From Microbacter sp. GSS18 (GTDB lineage: Bacteria > Actinomycetota > Actinomycetes > Actinomycetales > Microbacteriaceae), in the NCBI GenBank assembly GCA_029319145.1, contig CP119753.1, positions 1,550,001-1,614,000 on the forward strand: DNA of 64,000 nucleotides, written 5' to 3'. The first letter of the stretch is position 1. Every line of letters begins with the position of its first letter. A program made the translations under genes and the position numbers. Under the pieces are notes generated by a model that did not search any database, had not been told where the DNA came from, and saw only the letters and a program-made list of their open reading frames with translations. This document shows positions 26,031 through 34,752 of this stretch, piece by piece.

Positions 26031-27005
26031 TCAGGCCAGGTGTTCGCGGACTCTCACGACGTCGTCGGCGATCTGCTCGATGAGGGCCTCGATGCCCGAG
26101 AAGGCGACCATGCCGCGGATGCGCGACGAGAACCGCACCTCGACCCGGTGGCCGTACAGGTCGAGATCGGTCTCGTCGAGGACGTATGCCTCGACCTGCC
26201 GCGCGGTGACGTCGTCGAAGGTCGGGTTGGTGCCGATGCTGATCGCGGCGGGATAGCGGATGCTGCGCTGCGACGCCGCCGGCCGGTCGGCGTCCAGGGG
26301 GCCCTCGTCGATCAGCCAGCCCGCGTACACGCCCTCGGCCGGGACGAACCCCTCCAGATCGGGGCTCAGGTTCGCCGTGGGGAACCCGAGCGCGCGACCG
26401 CGCTTGAGCCCGTGCACGACTTCGCCCCATACCGACGGATACCGGCCGAGCAGCTTCGCGGCCGTGTCGACGTCGCCGTCCGACAGCGCTTCGCGGATCC
26501 AGGTCGACGACACGCGCCGGTCGCCGTCGATCGCGCGGACGTCGCCCACGACCTCGACGGCGAACCCGAACTCGTCGCCGAGCGCGGCGAGCGTCGCGGG
26601 GTCGCCCGCGCCGCGGTGACCGAATCGGAAGTCCTCCCCCACGAGCACGACGCGCGTGCCGAGCCGGTCGGCGAGCACGTGCTCGACGAATGCGCGCGGC
26701 GACAGAGCCGCGAGCTCCTCGTCGAAGCGCAGCACGAGCGTCGCGTCGACCCCGGCATGGGCCAGCAGGGTCAGCTTCTGGTGCACGCCGATGAGGCTGT
26801 CGGGGCAGATCTCCGGCCGCAGCAGGGCGAGCGGGTTGCGATCGAACGTGACGGCGACGACCTGCGCCCCGCCGGTGGCCGCGTCCACGCGAGCGCGGTC
26901 GATGACGGCCCGGTGCCCGGTGTGCACGCCGTCGAACTTGCCGATGGCGACGACCGAGGGGCCGAAGTCCGCGGGGACCTCGGCCGGGTCGCGGAAGACG
27001 ATCAC
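26031..27005 (-). CDS. ribF: Bifunctional riboflavin kinase / FAD synthetase
   Basis: A 324-residue enzyme. The N-terminal FMN adenylyltransferase domain has AIGKFDGVHTGHRAVI and later VSSTWIREAL; the C-terminal flavokinase has GRALGFPTANLSP, VYAGWL and ISIGTNPTF. It converts riboflavin to FMN and then FAD. The GTG at 27005 overlaps the stop codon of the upstream membrane-protein gene as GTGA, so translation is coupled. The open frame extends farther upstream in antiphase but is not coding. It belongs to the truB-ribF cluster, with two small membrane-protein genes inserted between. Confidence 0.95.
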   Translation of the reverse strand: MIVFRDPAEVPADFGPSVVAIGKFDGVHTGHRAVIDRARVDAATGGAQVVAVTFDRNPLALLRPEICPDSLIGVHQKLTLLAHAGVDATLVLRFDEELAALSPRAFVEHVLADRLGTRVVLVGEDFRFGHRGAGDPATLAALGDEFGFAVEVVGDVRAIDGDRRVSSTWIREALSDGDVDTAAKLLGRYPSVWGEVVHGLKRGRALGFPTANLSPDLEGFVPAEGVYAGWLIDEGPLDADRPAASQRSIRYPAAISIGTNPTFDDVTARQVEAYVLDETDLDLYGHRVEVRFSSRIRGMVAFSGIEALIEQIADDVVRVREHLA

Positions 27006-27469
27006 CGGACCACCGCGGCGTCGACCTCGGGCGCGCGCGCCGCGTCGGCCGGCCGGTGGGTCGCGAGCCACCACAGGCCGAAGAACGGCAGCACGAGAGG
27101 GATGAACAGGTAGCCCAGGTAGCCGCCGGGGCCGATGCCGCCGAAGTACGACCACACCGAGGGGTGGCCGAACACGTCCGGGACCAGGTAGCTCAGTGTG
27201 CCGACGACGAGGACGCCCGCGAGCTCGAAGACGATGGCCACCCAAGCCACCCGGTACCACGCGCGGGATCCCGCGAAGACCAGGGCCGCCGTGGCGAGGA
27301 TGTAGACGACCGCGGCGACCGCGGACAGCGAGTACGCCAGCGGCGCCTCGTCGAATCGCTCGATGATCTGGACGGCGGAGCGGCCGGTGGCGGCCAGCGC
27401 CATGATCGCGTACACGATCACGAGCACTCGGCCGATGCCGCTCATGCGGGGGCGGGGTGACGTCGACAT
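27002..27469 (-). CDS. Conserved actinobacterial four-helix membrane protein
   Basis: 155 residues with four hydrophobic helices (about 10-30, 45-66, 72-95, 110-135), including YFGGIGPGGYLGYLFIPLVLP. Proteins of this type often neighbour ribF or truB in Microbacteriaceae, but the function is unknown. The stop codon overlaps the ribF GTG. Its start ATG at 27469 is preceded by TAGAAT (9 nt upstream) and by a 12-bp palindrome. Confidence 0.75.
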   Translation of the reverse strand: MSTSPRPRMSGIGRVLVIVYAIMALAATGRSAVQIIERFDEAPLAYSLSAVAAVVYILATAALVFAGSRAWYRVAWVAIVFELAGVLVVGTLSYLVPDVFGHPSVWSYFGGIGPGGYLGYLFIPLVLPFFGLWWLATHRPADAARAPEVDAAVVR

Positions 27470-27478
27470 GGCGACACA

Positions 27479-27496
27479 ATTCTAGTTCGCGCGAAC
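27479..27496 (-). promoter_or_regulatory. TAGAAT -10 element abutting a 12-bp palindrome
   Basis: On the minus strand GTTCGCGCGAAC (27485-27496) directly abuts TAGAAT (27479-27484), which lies 9 nt before the start of the membrane-protein/ribF pair. The palindrome occupies the spacer between -35 and -10, where a repressor would block RNA polymerase. It is not a LexA box, whose half-sites face the other way. Confidence 0.4.
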
Positions 27497-27513
27497 GCGG
27501 GTGCGCGCCGCGA

Positions 27514-27882
27514 TCAGGCGACCTGGATCGTCCAGATCACCTGCATGCGCCACACCATCACCGCGACGGCGAGGGCGCCCACGCCCATGATGACGGTGCT
27601 CCAGCGGCTGCGCTCGAGCAGGGCCCAGATCACCGCGGCCGGCGGGATGAGGACGGCCGAGACGAGGTACACCCAGTACTCCAGGAGGCTGCCGGTCGGC
27701 GGGTTGCCGGCCAGCGGCGCGACGATGGCGATGACCACCTGCACGATCAGCAGCAGCTCCAGCAGCGCGAGCCCGCCGACGCTGAGGTCGCTCGGGCGAC
27801 GGCCGGCGAGCCCGAGCAGCAGGCCGAGCACGCCGGCGACGACGGCGACGACCACCTGGACGATGGTGAACCATAAGATCAT
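27514..27882 (-). CDS. Small four-helix membrane protein downstream of truB
   Basis: 122 residues, almost entirely four transmembrane helices (2-25, 33-57, 65-87, 95-117). The ATG at 27882 overlaps the truB stop codon as ATGA, so it is translationally coupled to truB. No family assignment is possible from the sequence alone. Confidence 0.75.
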   Translation of the reverse strand: MILWFTIVQVVVAVVAGVLGLLLGLAGRRPSDLSVGGLALLELLLIVQVVIAIVAPLAGNPPTGSLLEYWVYLVSAVLIPPAAVIWALLERSRWSTVIMGVGALAVAVMVWRMQVIWTIQVA

Positions 27883-28793
27883 CGGGAAGTCTCCTCGGGC
27901 ATGTTCATGGCGCTCTTCAGATCTGCCCCGCGCGTCTCGACGACGCCGATGAGCGCACCGTGGGGGTCGATGGCCGCGACCGGTCCGCGCGAAGGCGCGA
28001 TGCGCGCCGCGGCTCCGGGCAGCCGCTTGCCGTGCCGGAGGTCTCGCGCTTCATCGGCGGTGACGACCAGGCGCCCGAGGACGGCTGCGGCGACCTCGGC
28101 GGGCGAGCGGAGCGGCGTGCCGGCGAGGTCGTCGGGGCCCGGAGCGCCGTCCACCGCGAACGGCCCGATGCGCGTGCGGCGCAGGGCCGTGAGGTGCCCG
28201 CCGACGCCGAGCGCGGCGCCGAGGTCGCGGGCGAGCGCGCGGATGTACGTGCCGCTGGAGCAGTCGACGACGACGTCCAGATCGATCGTGCCGTCGCCCC
28301 GTCGCTCTCGGAGCACGTCGAACCGCGAGACGGTGACCTCGCGCGCGGCCAGCTCCACATCCTCGCCCGCGCGAGCGAGCGCATACGCGCGCTTGCCGCC
28401 GACCTTGATCGCCGAGACCGTGCTCGGCACCTGCGAGATGCGGCCGGTCAGCGGCGCGATCGCGTCGCGGATGTCGTCGGCGCCCACGCCGGAGGCATCC
28501 GCCGTGGAGGTGACCTCGCCGTCGGCGTCGTCGGAGTCGGTCGACACCCCGAGGCGGATGGTCGCCTCGTAGGTCTTGTCGAGCCCGACGATGAACGTCA
28601 GCAGGCGCGTGGCCCCTTCGACGCCGAGGATCAGCAGTCCCGTGGCCATCGGATCGAGCGTTCCGGCGTGCCCGATCTTTCGTGTGCCGAGCGCCCGCCG
28701 GGCGCGGGCGACGACGTCGTGGCTCGTCAGGCCCTGCGGCTTGTCCACCAGCAGGATGCCGGGCGCGACGCCCGAGGCGGAGCGGGCGGCCAT
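27879..28793 (-). CDS. truB: tRNA pseudouridine(55) synthase
   Basis: A 304-residue enzyme that isomerises U55 in the T-loop of tRNAs. It shows LLVDKPQGLTSHDVV, the catalytic motif GTLDPMATG (Asp47), PSTVSAIKVGGKRAYALAR and CSSGTYIRALARDLG. A C-terminal actinobacterial TruB-C/PUA-like domain is present. The start codon overlaps the stop of the upstream P-loop kinase gene (TGATG) and the stop overlaps the next gene, giving a tight operon. Confidence 0.95.
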   Translation of the reverse strand: MAARSASGVAPGILLVDKPQGLTSHDVVARARRALGTRKIGHAGTLDPMATGLLILGVEGATRLLTFIVGLDKTYEATIRLGVSTDSDDADGEVTSTADASGVGADDIRDAIAPLTGRISQVPSTVSAIKVGGKRAYALARAGEDVELAAREVTVSRFDVLRERRGDGTIDLDVVVDCSSGTYIRALARDLGAALGVGGHLTALRRTRIGPFAVDGAPGPDDLAGTPLRSPAEVAAAVLGRLVVTADEARDLRHGKRLPGAAARIAPSRGPVAAIDPHGALIGVVETRGADLKSAMNMPEETSR

Positions 28794-29479
28794 CAGCGCG
28801 CTCCTGCGGGCACGCGGTGCGGATGATGCACGTCGCTGTTGTCCACGATCACGGTCGCGGCCGCGCGGGGGTCCGCCTCACGCAGATAGATCCGCTGGCC
28901 CTCGAGATAGCGGGCGTTCGACGGCGCAGACGGATCCGGATCCGTTCCGTCCCGCTCGGCCATGCGCGCGAAGGTCACCTCGAACGGAGCGTCGAGCCAC
29001 ACCGACCAGTCCCACAGGTCGAGCAGCTCGGGGCGGTGCAGGAAGATCCCGTCCACGACGAGGACGGCATCCACGTCTGCGGAGACCCACTCCGATTCGA
29101 CCGGCGTGTCGCGGTCGACGTCGAAGGCGCGCAGCTGGAACCCCGTCGACCCGGATGTCTGCGCTCCCTCGAGGAACGGATCCAGCAGCACGCGACGGAA
29201 CGTGGCGTAGTCGTACGAGTCGCGGTAGAAGCCTTCGGGACTGCGTCGACCGCGCGCGTGGCGTTCGGCGCGGGGGCGGTGGAAGTCGTCGATCGAGGCG
29301 CGCAGCACGGCCGAGCCGTCCTCGGCCAGGATCTGGGCGAAACCGTCGGCGAACACGCTCTTGCCGGCGCCGTCGAGGCCGTCGATCGCCACGACGACGC
29401 GGCCGACACTGCGCCGCCGGCGCAGGTCGTCGCGCAACTCGCGCCACAGCGTCGTGGTCGGCGTGATCGGCAGGCGCAT
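28793..29479 (-). CDS. Uridine kinase-like P-loop NTPase
   Basis: A 228-residue protein of the uridine/phosphoribulokinase fold. The Walker A motif GLDGAGKS is near residues 33-40, ASIDDFHRPR supplies the Walker B/DDFY-like motif, then GFYRDSYDY, VLVVDGIFLHRPELLDLWD and a lid-like Arg-rich segment. The family phosphorylates nucleosides or other small hydroxyl substrates; the substrate is not proven. It overlaps truB by one base. TAGGCT lies 7 nt before the ATG, head-to-head with the mutY promoter. Confidence 0.85.
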   Translation of the reverse strand: MRLPITPTTTLWRELRDDLRRRRSVGRVVVAIDGLDGAGKSVFADGFAQILAEDGSAVLRASIDDFHRPRAERHARGRRSPEGFYRDSYDYATFRRVLLDPFLEGAQTSGSTGFQLRAFDVDRDTPVESEWVSADVDAVLVVDGIFLHRPELLDLWDWSVWLDAPFEVTFARMAERDGTDPDPSAPSNARYLEGQRIYLREADPRAAATVIVDNSDVHHPHRVPAGAR

Positions 29480-29516
29480 GGACTCCAGCCTAGGCGTTCT
29501 CCCCTACGCTGAACGG
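29480..29516. promoter_or_regulatory. Head-to-head leaderless promoters of the kinase-truB operon and mutY
   Basis: Only 37 bp separate the two start codons. TAGGCT on the minus strand (29487-29492) is 7 nt before the kinase ATG and TACGCT on the plus strand (29505-29510) is 6 nt before the mutY ATG. The two -10 elements are 12 bp apart, so each -35 region falls within the other gene's -10 and first codons. Confidence 0.65.
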
Positions 29517-30383
29517 ATGCCCGATCTCGCCTCGCCGCTGCTGACGTGGTACCGCGAGAACGCGCGCGACCTGCCCTGGCGGCATCCGGACTTCGGCGCG
29601 TGGGGTGTGCTGGTCAGCGAGTTCATGCTGCAGCAGACGCCGGTCACGCGCGTCATCCCTCACCTCGAGGCGTGGCTCGCGCTGTGGCCGACGCCGTCGG
29701 CTCTGGCGTCGGCCGCACCGGCCGACGCCGTGCGCCGGTGGGCGAACCTGGGCTATCCGCGGCGGGCGCTGTGGCTGCACCGCGCCGCCGTCGAGATCCG
29801 AGACCGGCATGACGGGGTCGTCCCGCGCGACGTCGATGCGCTGCTGGCGCTCACCGGCGTCGGGGACTACACGGCCCGCGCCGTGGCGGTGTTCGCGTAC
29901 GGAGACAGGCATCCGGTCGTCGACACCAACACGCGCCGAGTCCTCGCTCGCGCCGTCGACGGGCGCAGCCAGCCCGGCCCCGCCTCGCGCCGCGATCTCG
30001 TCGCGATGAGTGAGCTGCTGCCCGAGGACATCGCCTCGTCGGCGATCTTCAACGCCGCAGCCATGGAGCTGGGGGCGGTGGTGTGCACGGCACGCGCCCC
30101 GCGGTGCGAGCGGTGCCCGCTGTCGGAGCTGTGCGCGTGGCGCGCCGCGGGCTTTCCCGACACCGGCGACACGCGCCCGCGGCAGGCCCGGTACGAGGGC
30201 AGCGACCGGCAGGCGCGCGGGGCGGTGCTGAAGGTGCTGCGCGAGGCCGACGGCCACGAGGCGCCGCTCGAAGCCGTCGTCGCCGACTGGCCGGATCCAC
30301 GCCAGCGCGACCGCGCGATCGACTCGCTCATCGCCGACGGACTCGTCGAGGCCATCGACGGGATGCTGCGACTCCCCCGCTGA
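29517..30383 (+). CDS. mutY: A/G-specific adenine DNA glycosylase
   Basis: A 288-residue HhH-GPD glycosylase. The catalytic Glu35 lies in SEFMLQQTPVTRV, the helix-hairpin-helix LTGVGDYTARAV at 112-123, the catalytic Asp136 in HPVVDTNTRR, and a [4Fe-4S] cluster is formed by C190, C197, C200 and C206. It removes adenine mispaired with 8-oxoguanine. The C-terminal NUDIX-like 8-oxoG recognition domain of longer MutY proteins is absent, as usual in actinobacteria. The ATG at 29517 fits the family start and has TACGCT 6 nt upstream. Confidence 0.95.
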   Translation: MPDLASPLLTWYRENARDLPWRHPDFGAWGVLVSEFMLQQTPVTRVIPHLEAWLALWPTPSALASAAPADAVRRWANLGYPRRALWLHRAAVEIRDRHDGVVPRDVDALLALTGVGDYTARAVAVFAYGDRHPVVDTNTRRVLARAVDGRSQPGPASRRDLVAMSELLPEDIASSAIFNAAAMELGAVVCTARAPRCERCPLSELCAWRAAGFPDTGDTRPRQARYEGSDRQARGAVLKVLREADGHEAPLEAVVADWPDPRQRDRAIDSLIADGLVEAIDGMLRLPR

Positions 30384-30436
30384 GGACGTGCCGCTGTGAC
30401 CTTCGACCCTGGCGTCGCAGGCCATCGAGGACGAGC

Positions 30437-30946
30437 GTGGCGGGCATGAAGGCTCTGGTCATCTCGGAATCGATGTGGGGCAACACCCATCAGGTCGCCG
30501 ATGCGATCGCCGCAGGTCTCGCGGAGCGCATGGAGGTCGACACAGCACGCATCGACGACGCCCCCGGCACGATCGCCGACGACGTCGATCTGGTCGTCGC
30601 GGGCGGTCCGACGCACGGATTCTCGATGTCACGCGAGAGCACGCGCAGCGATGCCGCGAACCGTGGGGCGGAGCATCCGTCCTCGCACGGCCTGCGCGAC
30701 TGGCTGGAGCACCTGCCGGCAGACGGCGGGAAGGCCCGCATCGCGACGTTCGACACGCACGTCGAGCAGAAGTGGGTTCCCGGGTCGGCGGCCAAGGCCG
30801 CCGCGTCGGAGGCGAGACACCATCACCTGAGCGTCATAGCCCGCGAGAGCTTCTACGTCCACGGCTACGAGGGCCCCCTGCTGGACGGCGAGATCGACCG
30901 GGCGCAGGCCTGGGGCCGTCACCTGGCCGATCTCGTGACCGGCTGA
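30437..30946 (+). CDS. Flavodoxin family protein
   Basis: A 169-residue flavodoxin fold from the GTG at 30437 (VAGMKALVISES); GAGGA lies 5 nt upstream of it, while the ATG at 30446 would be 14 nt away. The FMN phosphate loop is SESMWGNTHQVAD, followed by DLVVAGGPTHGFSM for the isoalloxazine side. It has a DTHVEQKWVPGSAAKAA segment and a C-terminal helix. It is probably an electron carrier or quinone/NADPH-linked flavoprotein. The gene lies between mutY and rbfA. Confidence 0.85.
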   Translation: MAGMKALVISESMWGNTHQVADAIAAGLAERMEVDTARIDDAPGTIADDVDLVVAGGPTHGFSMSRESTRSDAANRGAEHPSSHGLRDWLEHLPADGGKARIATFDTHVEQKWVPGSAAKAAASEARHHHLSVIARESFYVHGYEGPLLDGEIDRAQAWGRHLADLVTG

Positions 30947-30952
30947 GCGGAG

Positions 30953-31387
30953 TCAGTCCTCGTCGTCGGCGTCGTGGGGCTTGACATACGGATCGGCTTC
31001 GCCGGCGTATGCCGCGGCCGCGGCGATGCCCGCCACGGCGGCGTCGCGCTCGCGTGCTTCGCGAAGCAGGTCTTCGATATGGCCGGCGTTCTCGGGCACC
31101 CCGTCGGGGATGAACTCGAGCGTCGGCGTGAGGCGGACGCCGAGCTTGCGCCCGACCTCGCTGCGCAGCATGCCGGTCGCCGCCTTCAGGGCCTCGCCGG
31201 ATGCCGTGCGCTCCTCCTCCGTGCCGAGGACGGTGTAGAACACCGATGCGTGCTGCAGGTCGCCCGTGACGCGGACGTCGGTGATCGTGACGAAGCCGAG
31301 GCGCGGGTCGCGCAGGCCCTTCTCGAGACGCTCCGCGATGAGCACGCGGATGCGGTCGGCAAGCCGTGCCTGTCGTTCACTGGCCAT
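30953..31387 (-). CDS. rbfA: 30S ribosome-binding factor RbfA
   Basis: A 144-residue KH-fold assembly factor: RLADRIRVLIAERLEKGLRDPRLGFVTITDVRVTGDLQHASVFYTV in sections covers the conserved core, then LRSEVGRKLGVRLTPTLEFIPD. It binds pre-16S rRNA near helix 1 and assists late 30S maturation. An acidic C-terminal tail ends in HDADDED. AAGGAG lies 9 nt before the ATG. It follows infB, separated by a 129-bp gap containing a large hairpin. Confidence 0.96.
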   Translation of the reverse strand: MASERQARLADRIRVLIAERLEKGLRDPRLGFVTITDVRVTGDLQHASVFYTVLGTEEERTASGEALKAATGMLRSEVGRKLGVRLTPTLEFIPDGVPENAGHIEDLLREARERDAAVAGIAAAAAYAGEADPYVKPHDADDED

Positions 31388-31435
31388 GTGTTCTTCTCCT
31401 TGCCCTCACCACCGCCCGGCTGAGCGCGGAGCGGA

Positions 31436-31501
31436 GGCGACGGATGGCTCCCCGATAGTCGGGGTCTTGGGGGTCCCGTTATCGGGGAGCCATCCGTCGC
31501 C
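31436..31501. repeat. Perfect 22-bp inverted repeat between infB and rbfA
   Basis: The arms 31436-31457 and 31480-31501 are exact reverse complements (GGCGACGGATGGCTCC... and its mirror) around a 22-nt loop. No U-tract follows on either strand, so it is not a standard terminator. Its length and perfection inside a conserved operon suggest an RNA-processing hairpin or a small inserted element. Confidence 0.93.
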
Positions 31502-31516
31502 GAAGCGGCTGAGCGG

Positions 31517-34378
31517 TCAGCCGCGCGGCTTCTCCACCATCTCGGTCGTCTCGATCTCGTCGCCGACCTGGATGTCGTTGTACTTGCCGAGGCCGATACC
31601 GCACTCGAAGTCGGTCTTGACCTCGGTGACGTCGTCCTTGAAGCGACGCAGCGACTCGATGGCGAGGCCATCGGCGATGACGACGCCGTCGCGGATGACG
31701 CGCGCCTTGGCGTTGCGCGTGATCGTTCCCGAACGGACGATGACACCGGCGATGTTGCCGAACTTCGAGGAGCGGAACACCTCGCGGATCTCGGCGACAC
31801 CCGACTGGACCTCTTCGAATTCCGGCTTGAGCATGCCCGTGAGGGACTGCTCGACGTCGTCGATCGCGTTGTAGATGACCGAGTAGAACCGGACGTCCAC
31901 GCCCTCGCGCGAGGCGCGCTCGCGCGCCTTCGTGTCGGGGCGGACGTTGAAGCCGATCACGATCGCGTTGTCGATCGTCGCCAGGTTGATGTCGGACTCC
32001 GTGATCGCACCCACGCCGCGGTGGATGATCCGCAGCTGGACCGACTCGTCGACCTCGATCTTGAGCAGCGACTCCTCGAGGGCCTCGACGGCACCCGAGA
32101 CGTCACCCTTGATGATGAGGTTGAGCGACTCGACCTTGCCCTCTTCGAGAGCCCGGGTGAAGTCCTCGAGCGAGATGCGCTTGCGGGCCTTCGCCAGCTG
32201 CGCGTTGCGCTCTGCGGCCTCGCGCTTCTCGGCGATCTGACGCGCGGTGCGGTCCTCTTCGGTGACGATGAAGACGTCACCGGCGCGGGGCACCGAGTTC
32301 AGACCCTGCACCTGCACGGGGCGCGACGGAGCGGCCTCGTCGACCGCCTCGCCGTTCTCGTCGATCATCGCGCGGACACGGCCGTACGCCGTGCCGGCGA
32401 CGATCGCGTCGCCGACGCGGAGCGTTCCGGACTGGATGAGCACCGTGGCGACCGAACCGCGGCCCTTGTCGAGCTTGGCTTCGATCGCGACACCGCGCGC
32501 GGCCTTGTTCGGGTTCGCCGTGAGGTCCAGGCCCGCGTCGGCGGTGAGCAGCACCGCGTCGAGCAGGTCCTGGATGCCGGTGCCCTGACGGGCCGACACG
32601 TCGACGAACATGACGTCGCCGCCGTACTCCTCGGCGACCAGGCCGTACTCGGTCAGCTGCTGACGCACCTTGCCCGGGTTGGCCTCGGGCTTGTCGACCT
32701 TGTTGACCGCGACCACGATCGGCACGTTCGCCGCCTGGGCGTGGTTCAGGGCCTCCACCGTCTGCGGCATGATGCCGTCGTCGGCCGCGACCACGAGGAT
32801 CGCGATGTCGGTGACCTGCGCACCACGGGCACGCATGGCGGTGAACGCCTCGTGACCGGGAGTGTCGATGAAGGTGATCGCGCGGTCGATGTCCTCGTGC
32901 TCGGTCCACACCTGGTACGCACCGATGTGCTGGGTGATGCCGCCGGCCTCGCCCTCGATGACGTTCGACTGGCGGATGGCGTCGAGCAGGCGCGTCTTAC
33001 CGTGGTCGACGTGACCCATGACGGTGACCACCGGAGGACGGATCTCGAGGTCTTCCTCGTTCTCCTCCTCGGCCTCCTTCTCGAGGTCGAGACCGAAGCC
33101 CTCGAGGAGCTCCTTGTCCTCGTCCTCGGGCGAGACCATCTGGATCTTGTAGCCGAGCTCGTCGCCGAGGACCTCGAAGGTGGCCTCGTCGAGCGACTCG
33201 GTGGCCGTCGCCATCTCGCCCAGGTTGAACAGGATGGTCACGAGCGTGCCGGGCTGGACGTTGTAGCCCCTCAGCGCCTCGAGCTTGTCGGCGAAGTCCG
33301 AGATCGACGCGCCGCGGCGCAGGCGGATCGTCTCGCCGTTGCCCTTCTGGACGTTGACGCCGCCGACCTGCGGGGCATCCCGCATCTCGAACTCTTGGCG
33401 CTTCGCCCGACGCGACTTGCGCTGCTTGGACTTGCCGCCCCCCTTTCCGAACGCACCTGCGGTACCGCCGCCGGGGCCGCGACCGCGACCGCCGCCACCG
33501 GGACGACCGGCGAACCCGCCGCCGGGACCGCCCGGACGCTGGAAGCCGCCACCGCCGCCACCGGGACGACCGGCGCCGCCGGGACGCTGCTGGAACGGCG
33601 CGCCGGGACGACCGCCGCCACCGGGACGACCGCCGCCACCGGGGCGGGGAGCACCCGGACGCGGGGCGCCCGGACGGGGCGCCTGCGGACGGGGGATGTT
33701 GCCGGGGTTGGGGCGCTGGCCCATGCCCTGCGAGGACGCGAACGGGTTGTTGCCCGGACGCGGGCCCGAGGGGCGCTGGCCCATGCCCTGCGAGGAGGCG
33801 AAGGGGTTGTTGCCCGGACGCGGGGCGCCACCCGGACGGGGCGGCTGCGGCGTCGGAGCGCCGGCACCGGGCTTGGGGCCGGACTGACCGGGCTTGGGCG
33901 CCGACCCGCCGGGCTTGGGAGCGGCCTGGCCGGGCTTCGGTGCCGACGAGCCGGGCTTGCCGGTCGAGGGCTTGGGAGCGGCCTTGGCTTCCGGAGCAGC
34001 GGGCGCCGAGGCCGCCGCGCTGCGGGGCGCGGGCGCCGAGGTGTCGGCGGCCGCCTCGCGCGGGGCGGGTGCGGGTGCCGGGGTCGACGCGGCAGCGCCG
34101 GGCTTGGCGGCTGCTCCCGGCTTGGGAGCACCGGCGCCGGGACGAGCCGGTCCGGGGCGTGCGCCGGGGCGCGGCGCGGGCTTGGCTCCGCCCGCGGCGG
34201 GCGCAGCGGCGCCCGAGCCGTCGGACTGCAGGGCGGCGCGCAGCTTGCGGGCGACCGGGGGCTCGATGGTCGACGAGGGGCTCTTGACGAACTCGCCGAG
34301 CTCCTTCAGCTTCGCCAGAGCCACCTTGCTGTCGACGCCGAGCTCAGAGGCGATCTCGTGTACGCGTGGTTTTGCCAC
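31517..34378 (-). CDS. infB: Translation initiation factor IF-2
   Basis: A 953-residue GTPase. Residues 1-60 form the N-terminal IF2-N domain, followed by a roughly 300-residue Pro/Gly/Ala/Arg-rich linker and a second IF2-N-like domain. The G domain has G1 GHVDHGKT (about 453-460), G2 GGITQHIG, G3 DTPGHEAF (about 506), G4 NKVDK (about 557) and G5 SARQ. C-terminal domains bind fMet-tRNA. The linker contains a direct duplication with a 60-bp period (33711-33764 and 33771-33824) encoding [14 protein letters not shown] twice. The GTG start has AGGAG 4 nt upstream. Confidence 0.98.
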   Translation of the reverse strand: MAKPRVHEIASELGVDSKVALAKLKELGEFVKSPSSTIEPPVARKLRAALQSDGSGAAAPAAGGAKPAPRPGARPGPARPGAGAPKPGAAAKPGAAASTPAPAPAPREAAADTSAPAPRSAAASAPAAPEAKAAPKPSTGKPGSSAPKPGQAAPKPGGSAPKPGQSGPKPGAGAPTPQPPRPGGAPRPGNNPFASSQGMGQRPSGPRPGNNPFASSQGMGQRPNPGNIPRPQAPRPGAPRPGAPRPGGGGRPGGGGRPGAPFQQRPGGAGRPGGGGGGFQRPGGPGGGFAGRPGGGGRGRGPGGGTAGAFGKGGGKSKQRKSRRAKRQEFEMRDAPQVGGVNVQKGNGETIRLRRGASISDFADKLEALRGYNVQPGTLVTILFNLGEMATATESLDEATFEVLGDELGYKIQMVSPEDEDKELLEGFGLDLEKEAEEENEEDLEIRPPVVTVMGHVDHGKTRLLDAIRQSNVIEGEAGGITQHIGAYQVWTEHEDIDRAITFIDTPGHEAFTAMRARGAQVTDIAILVVAADDGIMPQTVEALNHAQAANVPIVVAVNKVDKPEANPGKVRQQLTEYGLVAEEYGGDVMFVDVSARQGTGIQDLLDAVLLTADAGLDLTANPNKAARGVAIEAKLDKGRGSVATVLIQSGTLRVGDAIVAGTAYGRVRAMIDENGEAVDEAAPSRPVQVQGLNSVPRAGDVFIVTEEDRTARQIAEKREAAERNAQLAKARKRISLEDFTRALEEGKVESLNLIIKGDVSGAVEALEESLLKIEVDESVQLRIIHRGVGAITESDINLATIDNAIVIGFNVRPDTKARERASREGVDVRFYSVIYNAIDDVEQSLTGMLKPEFEEVQSGVAEIREVFRSSKFGNIAGVIVRSGTITRNAKARVIRDGVVIADGLAIESLRRFKDDVTEVKTDFECGIGLGKYNDIQVGDEIETTEMVEKPRG

Positions 34379-34438
34379 AATTCTCCTGTCTTGGGGGCCT
34401 ACCCCAGGACAGGGCAGACCGTTAGTCGCGGACGGGTC

Positions 34439-34711
34439 TCATTTCGAGCCGTTCACTTTGTGTCCATAGCCGTTCAGCCGTTTCTCGATGGTCTGCGTGT
34501 CAAGTGGCCCTGACACACGCAATGCCCGCACGAACGCGCGGCGCCGCAGAGCGGTGTCCACGCACTCGTGTGTCTCGTGCACCCACGCGCCCCGTCCCGG
34601 CAACGTCGCCCGATCGTCGGGGACGAGAGCGGAATCGACGCAGACCACCCTGAGGAGGTCTGAGCGGGGGGCACGCGCGCGGCATCCGACGCACGTTCGT
34701 ACGGGTTCCAT
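34439..34711 (-). CDS. ylxR: YlxR family (DUF448) RNA-binding protein
   Basis: A 90-residue protein from ATG 34711. The N-terminal RTCVGCRARAPRSDLLRVV and central LPGRGAWVHETHECVDTALRRRAF match the YlxR fold. It lies between nusA and infB, the conserved position of this gene. It is believed to bind RNA; some homologues are associated with RNase P. The reading frame is open farther upstream in antiphase to nusA but shows no coding features. Confidence 0.93.
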   Translation of the reverse strand: MEPVRTCVGCRARAPRSDLLRVVCVDSALVPDDRATLPGRGAWVHETHECVDTALRRRAFVRALRVSGPLDTQTIEKRLNGYGHKVNGSK

Positions 34712-34752
34712 GCTACACCTCGGGCCTGGGCATCCGGTCCACGCCGGGCCTG

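Noticed and set aside
27485..27496. LexA (SOS) box
   Set aside because: The half-sites are GTTC...GAAC, whereas the actinobacterial SOS box has GAAC...GTTC.
31436..31501. Rho-independent terminator of infB
   Set aside because: No U-tract on the minus strand, and the stem is far longer than needed; rbfA should be co-transcribed.
32021..34513. 830-codon plus-strand frame antisense to infB
   Set aside because: infB is unmistakable on the other strand; the product is a mirror of its codons.
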